DNA of 32,104 nt, taken from positions 1 through 32,104 of the forward strand of contig JAAYLC010000094.1 in assembly GCA_012522045.1 (NCBI GenBank), read 5' to 3'. The notes below the pieces were generated by a model. That model saw only the letters and a program-made list of their open reading frames with translations, did no database searches and was not told where the DNA came from. The position numbers and the translations under genes were made by a program. Source of the stretch: Bacteroidota bacterium (GTDB lineage: Bacteria > Bacteroidota > Bacteroidia > Flavobacteriales > Flavobacteriaceae). The number at the start of each line of letters is the position of its first letter. The stretch's first letter is position 1. Below are positions 14,507-23,036 of this stretch, piece after piece.

Positions 14507-15838
14507 ATGAATACCCTTTTTATCGTAATTGGTTTCAGCATTGCATTTTTGCTAATCGGTTTTTATTTAGGACAGCACATTTCCCGACTGAAAAATCAGG
14601 GAATGATTCTTCAACTTAACCAAAGTCTCACGCATTTAAAAGAGCAACTGGAACAGCATTTAAATGATAACAAGCGCCTTCAGGAAATAAACGACACACT
14701 TCGTTCAGAAAAAGAAAGCGTCAATATTGCTTACGGAAAAGCGCAAAGTGAAATTGAGGCTCTAAAAAATGAAGTAGCGAAAGAAAAAATCCGATTTCAA
14801 ACATTTGAAAAAGATTTTAACGATAAGTTTGAAAATCTTGCTCACAAGATAATGCTTGAGAAAACAGAAAAGTTTACCCTGAAAAATCAGGAAAATATTG
14901 AAAATATTTTAAAGCCCTTAAGTTTAAAAATCAAAGAATTTGAGGAGCAAGTCGGAAAAACCAATGCCGATTTTACACGGGGTCATGCTGCTCTTGAAAA
15001 ACAATTGGAAATCCTCAACGAACAGAATATCAGAATCAGTGAAGAAGCCAACAACCTCACGCGTGCATTGAAAGGCGATACGAAAACCCAAGGAAATTGG
15101 GGAGAATTAATTTTAGAACGTGTTTTGGAACGTTCCAATCTGGTTAAAAACAGGGAATATTTTGTTCAACAAACCTTTATGGATAAAGACGGCAACAAGC
15201 AAATTCCGGATGTGGTAATTCACCTTCCCAACGAAAAACGTATGATTATCGATTCTAAAGTTTCTTTAAATGCTTATGAACGCTATGTAAATGAGGAAGA
15301 CCCCAAACTAAAACAACAACACCTCAAAGAACACATTCGTTCGCTGAATACGCATATTTCACAATTAAGTTCCAAAAAGTATGAAGAACTCTTAGCAGGA
15401 GAGTCTCCGGATTTTGTTTTGCTTTTTATCCCGATTGAAGCTGCTTTATATGCAGCTCAAAATGAAGACAATACCTTTTTCTACACAGCATTTCAGCGAA
15501 ATATCTTATTGGTAAGTCCGACGACTTTACTTTCCACCCTTCGAACAATTGACGCCTTGTGGAGCAATGAAAAACAACATCAAAATGCCCAGGAAATTGC
15601 AAAACACGCTGCTTCATTGTATCATAAATTCAGAAATCTCATCGAAGAATTAGATACTGTCGGCAAACGTTTGGAATCTACTCAAAATGCCTATTCTGGT
15701 GCCATGTTAAAACTTACGGGAAATCAAAACTTGGTAAAAGACATTGTAAAATTAGAAGCATTGGGAATCTCTCCTAAGGAGCAAATCAAACCCCATTGGA
15801 TAAAAAAAGGTGAAGATGAAGCGCCTTTGCTCTCTTAG
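14507..15838 (+). CDS. rmuC: RmuC family DNA recombination protein
   Basis: The 443-residue protein has one N-terminal membrane helix (TLFIVIGFSIAFLLIGFYLG, residues 3-22), a long coiled coil (about 30-190) and the RmuC domain with KGDTKTQGNWGELILERVLE, IPDVVIHLPNEKRMIIDSKV and SPDFVLLFIPIEAALYAA, which has a PD-(D/E)xK nuclease-like fold. RmuC limits inversion between short inverted repeats and is thought to cut DNA structures. I choose the ATG at 14507; the TTG at 14471 would add 12 residues before the membrane helix. The stop overlaps the stop of the convergent gene by 4 bases. Confidence 0.92.
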   Translation: MNTLFIVIGFSIAFLLIGFYLGQHISRLKNQGMILQLNQSLTHLKEQLEQHLNDNKRLQEINDTLRSEKESVNIAYGKAQSEIEALKNEVAKEKIRFQTFEKDFNDKFENLAHKIMLEKTEKFTLKNQENIENILKPLSLKIKEFEEQVGKTNADFTRGHAALEKQLEILNEQNIRISEEANNLTRALKGDTKTQGNWGELILERVLERSNLVKNREYFVQQTFMDKDGNKQIPDVVIHLPNEKRMIIDSKVSLNAYERYVNEEDPKLKQQHLKEHIRSLNTHISQLSSKKYEELLAGESPDFVLLFIPIEAALYAAQNEDNTFFYTAFQRNILLVSPTTLLSTLRTIDALWSNEKQHQNAQEIAKHAASLYHKFRNLIEELDTVGKRLESTQNAYSGAMLKLTGNQNLVKDIVKLEALGISPKEQIKPHWIKKGEDEAPLLS

Positions 15839-16410
15839 TATTTGGTGATTTTTAAAGTAGTTTGAATATTTTCACTTGTAATTTTTATAAAATACATTCC
15901 ACTGTTTAAAGCCGACATATCGATGCGGGGCTTTTTGGTATTTCCTTTTCCTTTCATAACCAAGGTTCCTAAAACATTGTAGATTTCAAAAGAATCAATT
16001 GGAAAAATTGACGTGAGGTATAAATGCGTCGTAACAGGATTCGGATAATAATTTAGATTTTTAAGAAATTTATCCTGGGCTGATAAATTTTGAACAACGG
16101 TAATTGCTCCATTCATCATCGGATTCACCTCGTTTTCATAACGTGTGACTCCGGGTTTTAAAAAAGTATGTGAAAAAGATTTTTGTCTCCCCTGTATCAC
16201 ACCGCTGTCAAATACTTCGCGGCCTCCGGGTAAAGAAGTTACCGACTTTGATTGTCCGTCGCTCCAAATCCATTTTACAGTATCCCCTATTTCAATGGTC
16301 AGGTTCACAGTTTGAGTTTCCGAAACGGAATCCCAACTAATTTCATAGGTTGACTGAGCAACAGTGAAATTTGATAAAATTAATATTAAAAAAAGCGTAA
16401 GTTTCTTCAT
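15835..16410 (-). CDS. Secreted cupredoxin-like protein with type IX sorting domain, copper ligands lost
   Basis: The 191-residue protein has a signal peptide (1-18, ending TVAQ), a small beta domain (about 22-106) and a C-terminal type IX secretion sorting domain (YYPNPVTTHLYL, FEIYNVLG, LNSGMYFIKI; residues 121-191), so it should be exported through the outer membrane and anchored or released. The beta domain follows plastocyanin: VNLTIEIGDTVKWIW, DGQSKSVTS, FDSG, FSHTF, then YENEVNPMMNG. In active cupredoxins the ligands are His, Cys, His and Met. Here the aligned positions are Lys55, Asn93, Asn96 and Met99, so copper is unlikely to bind. The start at 16410 (MKK) is preferred over an upstream ATG at 16437. 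Confidence 0.85.
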   Translation of the reverse strand: MKKLTLFLILILSNFTVAQSTYEISWDSVSETQTVNLTIEIGDTVKWIWSDGQSKSVTSLPGGREVFDSGVIQGRQKSFSHTFLKPGVTRYENEVNPMMNGAITVVQNLSAQDKFLKNLNYYPNPVTTHLYLTSIFPIDSFEIYNVLGTLVMKGKGNTKKPRIDMSALNSGMYFIKITSENIQTTLKITKY

Positions 16411-16467
16411 AATTAACCTAAAAATACAAATTATCATTTAGATTGTAAAGAAACTTACACTAAAAAA

Positions 16468-19320
16468 TTACTTGCTCAAATACATTTTTCTTCTCGCGTA
16501 GATGTCGTAAAATGCATCGTCGTGCAGGCTGTCGATAAAAAGAATGCTTTCTCCGGTGCTCTTCATTTCGGGACCGAGTTGTTTATTTACATTCGGAAAT
16601 TTGTTGAAACTAAAGACCGGTCTTTTAATCGCAAACCCGTTGAGCTTGGGCTTAAATTCAAAGTCTGTGACCTTGTTTTCACCTAACATTATTTTGGTGG
16701 CATAATTCACATAAGGTTCTCCATACGCTTTAGAAATAAATGGCACTGTTCGGGATGCTCTCGGATTTGCCTCGATAACATACACAACCTCGTCTTTTAT
16801 GGCAAACTGAACATTGATAAGTCCGACAGTATTTAGCGCTTTGGCTATTTTTATGGTATGGTCTTTTATTTGTTGCAAGACAAATTCTCCGATATTAAAA
16901 GGAGGCAAAGTTGCATTAGAATCTCCGGAATGAACTCCGCAAGGTTCGATGTGTTCCATTATTCCGATAATATATACATTCTCACCATCGCATATCGCAT
17001 CAGCTTCTGCTTCGATTGCGCCGTCTAAATAATGGTCTAATAAGAGTTTGTTGTTTGGAATCTGTCGCAGCAAGTTGATTACGTGTTTTTCCAATTCATC
17101 TTTGTTAATCACAATCTTCATCCCTTGACCTCCGAGTACATAGGAAGGACGTATCAACAAAGGAAAATCAAGTTCTTCCGCAAGTTTGAGCGCTTGTTCT
17201 GTAGTTTCGGCAGTTCCAAATTTTGGATAAGGGATGTTGTGTTCTTTTAATAATGTTGAGAAACTTCCGCGATCTTCAGCCAAATCCAGAGATTGATAAT
17301 TGGTTCCAATAATTTTTATTCCGTATCGGTCTAATTTTTCAGCCAATTTCAATGCTGTTTGTCCGCCGAGTTGCACAATCACGCCTTCCGGATTTTCGTG
17401 TCGGATGATGTCGTAAATATGTTCCCAAAAAACAGGCTCAAAATAAAGTTTGTCTGCTATGTCAAAATCGGTAGAAACTGTTTCCGGATTACAGTTAATC
17501 ATAATCGTTTCATAACCGCATTCCGAAGCAGCAAGAACGCCGTGTACACAGCAATAATCAAACTCAATTCCCTGTCCGATACGATTCGGACCCGAACCCA
17601 ATACGATAATTTTCTTTCTGTCAGAAACGATGCTGTCGTTGGCTGAGTAAGGTGCTTCTCCGGGTTTTTGGACATCATTTTCAAAAGTAGAGTAGTAATA
17701 AGGCGTTTCTGCTTGAAATTCTCCTGCACACGTATCCACCAATTTATAAACACGCTGGATGCGCATTTCTTCCCGCTTGTTATAAACTTGACTTTCAAGA
17801 CAATTCAACATATGTGCTATTTGCCTGTCACCGTATCCTTTTTGTTTTGCTATCAGCAACAATTCTCGCGGCAACGTTTCTAAAGTGTATGAAGAGATTT
17901 CCTTCTCCAACAAGTATAGTTCTTCATATTGTTTCAGATACCACATATCGATTTTCGTCAATTCGTGGATAGTACTGAGCGGAATTCCCATTTGAATGGC
18001 ATCGTAAATTACAAACACCCGATCCCAGCTTGGATTTTTTAATTTCTCCAGAATTTGTTCATAATTTGTATATCCTTTTCCGTCGGCTCCCAGTCCGTTT
18101 CTTTTTATTTCCAAAGATTGCGTTGCTTTGTGGAGTGCTTCTTGAAAGGAACGCCCGATTCCCATCACCTCTCCTACTGATTTCATCTGCAATCCGAGGG
18201 TTCTATCGGCGCCTTCAAATTTGTCGAAATTCCAACGCGGAATCTTGACAATAACGTAGTCCAGTGCCGGCTCAAAAAAGGCAGAAGTATTTTTGGTAAT
18301 TTGATTGAAGAGTTCATCCAAGGTGTAGCCGATGGCCAATTTCGAAGCAATTTTTGCAATCGGATATCCTGTTGCTTTCGATGCCAGTGCAGAAGATCGT
18401 GACACCCGTGGATTAATTTCTACCGCTACAATGTCTTCTTTTTCGTCGGGACTAACTGCAAACTGAATGTTGCAACCTCCGGCAAAATCTCCGATGCTGC
18501 GCATCATTAAAATTGCCATTTCACGCATTCTTTGATAACAATTATCACTTAAAGTCATTGCCGGAGCCACCGTAATGGAATCGCCGGTATGCACTCCCAT
18601 CGGATCCATATTTTCGATGGTACACAAAACAATGACATTGTTGTTTTTATCGCGTAACAATTCCAATTCGTATTCTTTCCATCCTAACAATGCTTTATCG
18701 ATAAGAACTTCGTGAATGGGCGATTCTTCCAAACCGTATTTTAAAAGCGCATCAAATTCCTTTTCCGTGTGAACAAAAGCAGCACCTGAACCTCCGAGCG
18801 TAAAAGAAGGACGGATAACCAACGGAAAACCGAACTCTTGCGCAATTTCTTTCCCTTTTAAATAGGAGTTTGCAATTTTGGCGGGTGCAATCGGAACTCC
18901 GATTTTTATCATTAAATCTTTAAACTTGTCGCGATCCTCGGTAATATTAATTGCATCAATATCAACCCCAATTACTTTGACTCCAAAATCGCTCCATATT
19001 CCTTTTTCATCGGCTTCAATACATAAATTTAAGGCAGTTTGTCCGCCCATTGTAGGCAGAACGGCATCAATCTGAGGGTGCTCTTTTAAGATTTTCACCA
19101 ACGATTTTGTGGTTAACGGCAACAGATAAATATGATCGGCCATCGACGGGTCTGTCATAATTGTTGCCGGATTGCTGTTAATCAAGATGGTTTCGATGCC
19201 ATCTTCTCGCAAAGAACGTAATGCTTGAGAACCGGAATAATCAAATTCGCACGCTTGTCCGATGATGATCGGTCCGGAGCCAATGATAAGAATGGATTTA
19301 AGAGCTGGATTTTTAGGCAT
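16468..19320 (-). CDS. carB: Carbamoyl phosphate synthase large subunit, short form
   Basis: The 950-residue protein has the duplicated ATP-grasp layout. Half one begins ILIIGSGPIIIGQACEFDYS; half two begins at about residue 570 with IIVLGSGPNRIGQGIEFDYC. Both halves have Gly-rich ATP loops (TLGGSGAAF and VLGGQGMKI) and metal sites (VAVEINPRVSRSSALASK and VIEANPRASRTVPFISK). It makes carbamoyl phosphate from ammonia supplied by CarA, bicarbonate and two ATP, for pyrimidines and arginine. It ends just after the second synthetase domain, about 120 residues short of the E. coli protein (1073), so the allosteric MGS-like domain is missing. carA is not in the window. It lies downstream of rpmH, separated by a terminator. 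Confidence 0.97.
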   Translation of the reverse strand: MPKNPALKSILIIGSGPIIIGQACEFDYSGSQALRSLREDGIETILINSNPATIMTDPSMADHIYLLPLTTKSLVKILKEHPQIDAVLPTMGGQTALNLCIEADEKGIWSDFGVKVIGVDIDAINITEDRDKFKDLMIKIGVPIAPAKIANSYLKGKEIAQEFGFPLVIRPSFTLGGSGAAFVHTEKEFDALLKYGLEESPIHEVLIDKALLGWKEYELELLRDKNNNVIVLCTIENMDPMGVHTGDSITVAPAMTLSDNCYQRMREMAILMMRSIGDFAGGCNIQFAVSPDEKEDIVAVEINPRVSRSSALASKATGYPIAKIASKLAIGYTLDELFNQITKNTSAFFEPALDYVIVKIPRWNFDKFEGADRTLGLQMKSVGEVMGIGRSFQEALHKATQSLEIKRNGLGADGKGYTNYEQILEKLKNPSWDRVFVIYDAIQMGIPLSTIHELTKIDMWYLKQYEELYLLEKEISSYTLETLPRELLLIAKQKGYGDRQIAHMLNCLESQVYNKREEMRIQRVYKLVDTCAGEFQAETPYYYSTFENDVQKPGEAPYSANDSIVSDRKKIIVLGSGPNRIGQGIEFDYCCVHGVLAASECGYETIMINCNPETVSTDFDIADKLYFEPVFWEHIYDIIRHENPEGVIVQLGGQTALKLAEKLDRYGIKIIGTNYQSLDLAEDRGSFSTLLKEHNIPYPKFGTAETTEQALKLAEELDFPLLIRPSYVLGGQGMKIVINKDELEKHVINLLRQIPNNKLLLDHYLDGAIEAEADAICDGENVYIIGIMEHIEPCGVHSGDSNATLPPFNIGEFVLQQIKDHTIKIAKALNTVGLINVQFAIKDEVVYVIEANPRASRTVPFISKAYGEPYVNYATKIMLGENKVTDFEFKPKLNGFAIKRPVFSFNKFPNVNKQLGPEMKSTGESILFIDSLHDDAFYDIYARRKMYLSK

Positions 19321-19370
19321 TGTTTTTAGAGATATATTAGTTAAAAATTACGTTTCGATACTTTGAGGTA

Positions 19371-19403
19371 CAAAAAAAGGTGTTGCTTAAAAGTCAACAC
19401 CTT
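19371..19403 (-). terminator. Intrinsic terminator of rpmH
   Basis: On the minus strand AAGGTGTTG and CAACACCTT form a 9-pair stem (19377-19403) with a 9-base loop, followed by a 7-base T run (19378-19372). It lies 25 bases after the rpmH stop and just before carB, so carB needs its own promoter or read-through. Confidence 0.88.
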
Positions 19404-19427
19404 AGGTAAATATAATTTTCATCAACA

Positions 19428-19586
19428 TTATTTTTTATGTCTTGGTTCTGATGACACACTTAGTTTTTTTCGGCCTTTGGCTCGACGGGCTGCTAAAACT
19501 TTTCTTCCATTCACAGTTGCCATACGCTCCCGGAAGCCGTGTTTATTTTTTCGTTTTCTTTTTGATGGCTGAAATGTTCTTTTCAT
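19428..19586 (-). CDS. rpmH: 50S ribosomal protein L34
   Basis: This short gene encodes 52 residues starting [20 protein letters not shown] and containing [20 protein letters not shown], the full signature of L34, a basic protein of the large ribosomal subunit. A short tail ([10 protein letters not shown]) extends a few residues beyond the usual 44-46, a common feature in Flavobacteriia. The ATG at 19586 gives the canonical N-terminus. It has its own promoter at 19704-19733 with a leader of about 110 bases, and its own terminator. Confidence 0.97.
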   Translation of the reverse strand: MKRTFQPSKRKRKNKHGFRERMATVNGRKVLAARRAKGRKKLSVSSEPRHKK

Positions 19587-19703
19587 TATGGTTTACTTTA
19601 AACTTCTGAATAATCTTTATCTCAAAAATTTCCGGACCTGACAGAAATTTGATTTTGCTCTATAATTTATTCGCTATGAACGTTTGTTTTTTATAGGCGG
19701 ATG

Positions 19704-19733
19704 CAAAAATACGACAACTTTTTACTTATACAA
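19704..19733 (-). promoter_or_regulatory. Promoter of rpmH
   Basis: Minus strand: TTG at 19733-19731, exactly 19 bases, TATTTTTG at 19711-19704. This is a textbook Bacteroidota promoter. The start lies about 110 bases before the rpmH ATG, leaving a leader in which no strong fold was seen. Confidence 0.7.
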
Positions 19734-19849
19734 ATCTTTTTTTGAAATAATTTACATCAATTTTTCATGCTTTATTCTACCCGCTTTAAATGACGATGTT
19801 GGATTGACAACCCAATAAAATTAGTGACAAAAATAGCAAGAAGATTTCG

Positions 19850-19857
19850 TACCTTTG
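19850..19857 (+). promoter_or_regulatory. -7 element of the TPR membrane protein gene
   Basis: TACCTTTG matches TAnnTTTG, 28 bases before the ATG at 19886. No clean TTG at -33 is visible. Confidence 0.5.
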
Positions 19858-19885
19858 CAGGCAATTTTACAGAAAAAAAGGAACT

Positions 19886-20452
19886 ATGTACAATAAGAAT
19901 ATCAAATTAGTGCTCGCTGCTTTGACCGTCGGTTTGGGAATTTGGCAAATGACAGAAAGCTTTATAGGAAACGGAATCATGTTGATTTTGTTGGCTTCGG
20001 TATTTGTTTTCTTATATTTTAAAAATGAAATGATTTTATTGGCATTTCTTCGATTGCGCAAACAAGATTTTGTTGGAGCAAAAAAATGGTTGGATAAAAT
20101 CAAAAATCCGGAGGCGGCTCTTGTAACAAAACAACAAGGATATTACAATTATCTAAACGGCTTGATGGTTTCTCAAACCAATGTGAATGAAGCTGAAAAA
20201 TATTTTAAAAAAGCTGAAAAATTAGGATTGTCCATGGCTACGGATATGGCTATGGTAAAGATGAATCTTGCGGGAATTGCCATGACCAAGAACCGAAAAA
20301 GAGAAGCAGATTTGTTGCTTGAAGAAGCCAAAAAGCTTGATAAACACAATATGTTGGATGAGCAAATAAAAATGCTTAAACAGCAAATGAAAAAAATGGG
20401 ACAACCGCGTCAGCAATTCGGGAAACACAGCAGAGGGAACAGATACTTTTAA
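19886..20452 (+). CDS. Small membrane protein with TPR repeats
   Basis: The 188-residue protein has two N-terminal membrane helices (about residues 7-24 and 29-46, LVLAALTVGLGIW and IMLILLASVFVFLYF). A cytoplasmic TPR-like part follows: RLRKQDFVGAKKWLDKIK, VNEAEKYFKKAEKLGL and READLLLEEAKKLDKH. A basic, Gln-rich tail (KQQMKKMGQPRQQFGKHSRG) ends it. Such proteins are common single genes in Flavobacteriaceae with no known function. TPRs suggest a scaffold role at the inner membrane. The start ATG fits the -7 element upstream. Confidence 0.85.
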   Translation: MYNKNIKLVLAALTVGLGIWQMTESFIGNGIMLILLASVFVFLYFKNEMILLAFLRLRKQDFVGAKKWLDKIKNPEAALVTKQQGYYNYLNGLMVSQTNVNEAEKYFKKAEKLGLSMATDMAMVKMNLAGIAMTKNRKREADLLLEEAKKLDKHNMLDEQIKMLKQQMKKMGQPRQQFGKHSRGNRYF

Positions 20453-20501
20453 ATTTATTCTTTTTTTAATTAAAAATTCATATAATCCACAACAATAATT
20501 G

Positions 20502-20509
20502 TATTTTTG
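20502..20509 (+). promoter_or_regulatory. -7 element of the thioredoxin-like gene
   Basis: TATTTTTG matches TAnnTTTG and lies 31 bases before the ATG at 20541. This is also why the earlier in-frame start at 20499 was not used. Confidence 0.5.
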
Positions 20510-20540
20510 CCAATTCAACTTGCCTGGCCAAAATTCAATT

Positions 20541-21275
20541 ATGTACTACTCATATGTACTTCCGTTAATTGTAGCATTTGCTTTTATAATTACAGGAGAT
20601 AGCTATTGTCAACAGCCAATTGATATCGAAGAAAAAACTTTGTTTTCCGTAGCTATAGATATGAACATCCAATACTATAATCAAAAAGCCGAGCAAGCCT
20701 TTTTTGATCAAGATATGGAACGCGTAGAAGCATTGTTTGATTCCATTGTTGAAAATGTAGTAAAAGGAACGTACTTGGATAATTTTACGGTTAATGAATA
20801 CCGCTCTAAAAAGGTTTCATTGCATTCTTTTGAAAAACCGATTTTTCTCATCACTTATTCGGACTGGTATCCTTTCGCGCCCGGAGAAATTGCCGCTTTA
20901 AATCAAATTGCCGCAAAACACCATCGCCAAATTGATTTTTTAGTGCTTTTTTTTAACTCTCGAAATCGTGTCAGAAAATACGCCTCTAAATTCAATAACA
21001 AAATCCACCTTCTCTATGCCGATGAACGCGCCAACAGATTTGACCGAATTATCAAATCGATGAAACACAGTTTTGGCGTTCCTACTGTTTTTTACATAGA
21101 TCAGGATAAAAAGTTTTTAGATGTCGGACGGATGCCGGCGCATCACTTTCAGGATGAATTTGAAGCGTCTTTCTTTTCTAAATACAATTACTTCTTAAAC
21201 GGGATTTCAGTTTTTAAAATAGACGGAGTGGGCCTTCATATGGCTAAAAAAGAAACCCCTGAAAAAAATCAATAA
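20541..21275 (+). CDS. Exported thioredoxin-like protein without active-site cysteines
   Basis: The 244-residue protein has a signal peptide (about 1-24, FAFIITGDSYCQQ). After about 70 helical residues it shows a thioredoxin/TlpA-like fold: KPIFLITYSDWYPFAPGEIAA (99-119), DFLVLFF (132-138), and FGVPTVFYID (178-187) with the cis-Pro at 181. In TlpA or ResA the first segment would read W-C-x-x-C; here the Cys positions are Tyr110 and Ala113. Redox activity is therefore unlikely, and a binding or chaperone role is more plausible. The last 7 bases overlap the convergent lytic transglycosylase gene. The fold is inferred from motif order, not from a search. Confidence 0.78.
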   Translation: MYYSYVLPLIVAFAFIITGDSYCQQPIDIEEKTLFSVAIDMNIQYYNQKAEQAFFDQDMERVEALFDSIVENVVKGTYLDNFTVNEYRSKKVSLHSFEKPIFLITYSDWYPFAPGEIAALNQIAAKHHRQIDFLVLFFNSRNRVRKYASKFNNKIHLLYADERANRFDRIIKSMKHSFGVPTVFYIDQDKKFLDVGRMPAHHFQDEFEASFFSKYNYFLNGISVFKIDGVGLHMAKKETPEKNQ

Positions 21276-22192
21276 TCGTAATATCCTATATCAGGAATCT
21301 CGATAATATATTCTTTTTTGCTTGCATTTTTTAAATAAGTATCGCGAAGCCAAGGGTTGTGAATTTTTAAAATCTTATAGTTGATACCGTACTGCTTTAC
21401 CCACTCAGACCAATCTTCAACAGGATAATCTACTTTAATTTTTCGCGTGGGAATCGGCTGATATAAATCTTTGTCTCTAAAGTGGAATCCGTATTTTTTT
21501 GGGTTTTCCATAATTTCTTTGAGCGCAACTATACGAAAAACATAGCGACTTGTTTCTTCATTGAGCAGCAAGTCGTAATAATCTGTTTGCCCTTGTCTTT
21601 CTATTTGTCGATTCAATCCTGCCATTCCTCCGTTATAAGCTGCTGCAGCCATCGTCCAGGAACCGAAACGTTCTTTCGCTTTCTTGAGGTATTCTGCCGC
21701 TGCTTTTGTAGCTTTTTGCAAATCGTAACGCTCGTCTACATAGTCATTGATTTCCAAACCATATTCTTGACCGGTTGCTTTCATAAAATGCCACAATCCG
21801 GAAGCTCCTGCCGGAGAACTTCTAAAATCCAACGCACTTTCTGCAACCATTAAATATTTAAAATCATCGGGAATTCCATATTCTTTTAAAAGCGGTTCAA
21901 CCTGCGGGAAATATTTATTGGCGCGTTTAAAAAGTAATAATGCGTTGGATTGCCAATATGTATTTACCAACAATTCACGATCCATGCGCTCACGAATGTC
22001 AGGATTTGAAAGCGGGACGGGTTCTCCTGCTAATTTGAGATTCTCCGGTATCGGAAGCGCATACACTTTGTATTCGTTGTGAATCTTTTTCTCAATAATT
22101 TCATCTGTTTCAGCATCTTGTACAGCAAAAATACTCACTGCGCCCACTGCAATTAAACTTAGTATAATTCCTGCTTTCTTAATCCCGTTCAT
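21269..22192 (-). CDS. Lytic transglycosylase, MltD/Slt-like (GH23)
   Basis: The 307-residue protein has an N-terminal signal or membrane helix (AGIILSLIAVGAVSIFAVQ, residues 7-25) and a GH23 domain. Its catalytic Glu118 lies in VAESALDFRSSPAGASGLWHF, followed by the conserved ATGQEYGL, DERYDLQKATKAAAEYL and WTMAAAAYNGG. It cleaves glycan strands of peptidoglycan with formation of 1,6-anhydro ends. Unlike E. coli MltD it lacks LysM repeats; about 60 residues after the catalytic core (IPTRKIKVDYPVEDWSEW and onward) may take their place. It overlaps the convergent gene by 7 bases at the stop. Confidence 0.9.
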   Translation of the reverse strand: MNGIKKAGIILSLIAVGAVSIFAVQDAETDEIIEKKIHNEYKVYALPIPENLKLAGEPVPLSNPDIRERMDRELLVNTYWQSNALLLFKRANKYFPQVEPLLKEYGIPDDFKYLMVAESALDFRSSPAGASGLWHFMKATGQEYGLEINDYVDERYDLQKATKAAAEYLKKAKERFGSWTMAAAAYNGGMAGLNRQIERQGQTDYYDLLLNEETSRYVFRIVALKEIMENPKKYGFHFRDKDLYQPIPTRKIKVDYPVEDWSEWVKQYGINYKILKIHNPWLRDTYLKNASKKEYIIEIPDIGYYDY

Positions 22193-22222
22193 AATCTGTA
22201 TATTTTTTGTGACAATGTATTT

Positions 22223-22888
22223 TTATGTTTCTATTGCTTTTATCAAAAGGCGTGAAATCGTCCTCCCTTTTGTCAAAAGCATGACGTGTGTTCCTTTATT
22301 TACAACGATACAATCATCGATATATTTAATCGGAAACACATGGTCTTGATCTCCGTGAATATGGACAATTCCCGGCATGGGTTCTTCTCTGTCCCAAGAT
22401 ACCATTTCCTTGATTGCCCACTTTAAATAGTCGGAGTTACGAACCCTTAAATACTCCTGATACAACTCCAGCCGCTTTAAAGATTTTTGTCCAATGGCAA
22501 ACTTGGTTAAATCATCGGTACTTAAAACGGTTTCAACCGGAAGTGCTTTGTATAATTTGAATTTTTTTGCCCAACGCATGATTGAAGGCAACTCTGAGCG
22601 TTTTTTTATACTGGAAATAATAACAAGTTTTTTCAAATTCAAAAACTGTTCCATTTCTTGAGCCACAACTCCACCAAAAGAAACGCCCACGAGCACAGAA
22701 TTCTCTGCTTTGATCTTTGCTGCCATGCGTTGTGCATAATGGTGAAGCGGTTCCTCCTTTTCGGGAATCTGCCATTCTATAATTTCAACTTCATATTTAT
22801 CTTCGGGCAAACGGATATTCTCAAAAGAATTTGATCCGGCACCCATTCCGGGAATGAAATATATTTTTGTTTTTGTGTTAGTACTCAT
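22223..22888 (-). CDS. Alpha/beta hydrolase
   Basis: The 221-residue cytosolic protein has the compact alpha/beta hydrolase fold: IYFIPGMGAGSNSF (9-22, oxyanion loop), VLVGVSFGGVVAQEM (65-79, nucleophile elbow with Ser70), HGDQDHVFP (178-186, Asp180 or Asp182) and GTHVML (199-204, His201). The triad is complete, so it is likely an esterase or related hydrolase of unknown substrate. A lid of about 60 residues between Ser70 and the Asp is charged. The ATG at 22888 is the only suitable start. Upstream lies a -7 element at 22941-22948 inside an inverted repeat. Confidence 0.88.
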   Translation of the reverse strand: MSTNTKTKIYFIPGMGAGSNSFENIRLPEDKYEVEIIEWQIPEKEEPLHHYAQRMAAKIKAENSVLVGVSFGGVVAQEMEQFLNLKKLVIISSIKKRSELPSIMRWAKKFKLYKALPVETVLSTDDLTKFAIGQKSLKRLELYQEYLRVRNSDYLKWAIKEMVSWDREEPMPGIVHIHGDQDHVFPIKYIDDCIVVNKGTHVMLLTKGRTISRLLIKAIET

Positions 22889-22935
22889 TCTTTTAGCAAA
22901 TTAGATGCTTTAATGAAGATATTGTTTAACTTTGT

Positions 22936-22958
22936 AAATGCAAAGATATAATGCATTT
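22936..22958 (-). promoter_or_regulatory. Hydrolase promoter -7 element within an inverted repeat
   Basis: On the minus strand TATCTTTG (22948-22941) is a full -7 match. It overlaps the inverted repeat AAATGCA (22936-22942) / TGCATTT (22952-22958). The repeat may be an operator or chance in AT-rich DNA. Confidence 0.4.
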
Positions 22959-23036
22959 TAAAATTTTTTTTACTTCTTTGAATTACTTCCATTAGTTTCT
23001 TGACTAAGAACTTGGAAGCCAAAATATTCTTTTAAA

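Noticed and set aside
16441-16456. Small hairpin between carB and the T9SS gene as a terminator
   Set aside because: Only five pairs and no T run on the relevant strand.
17359-17646. 95-codon open frame on the plus strand
   Set aside because: It lies within carB on the opposite strand, where the carB motifs are clear.
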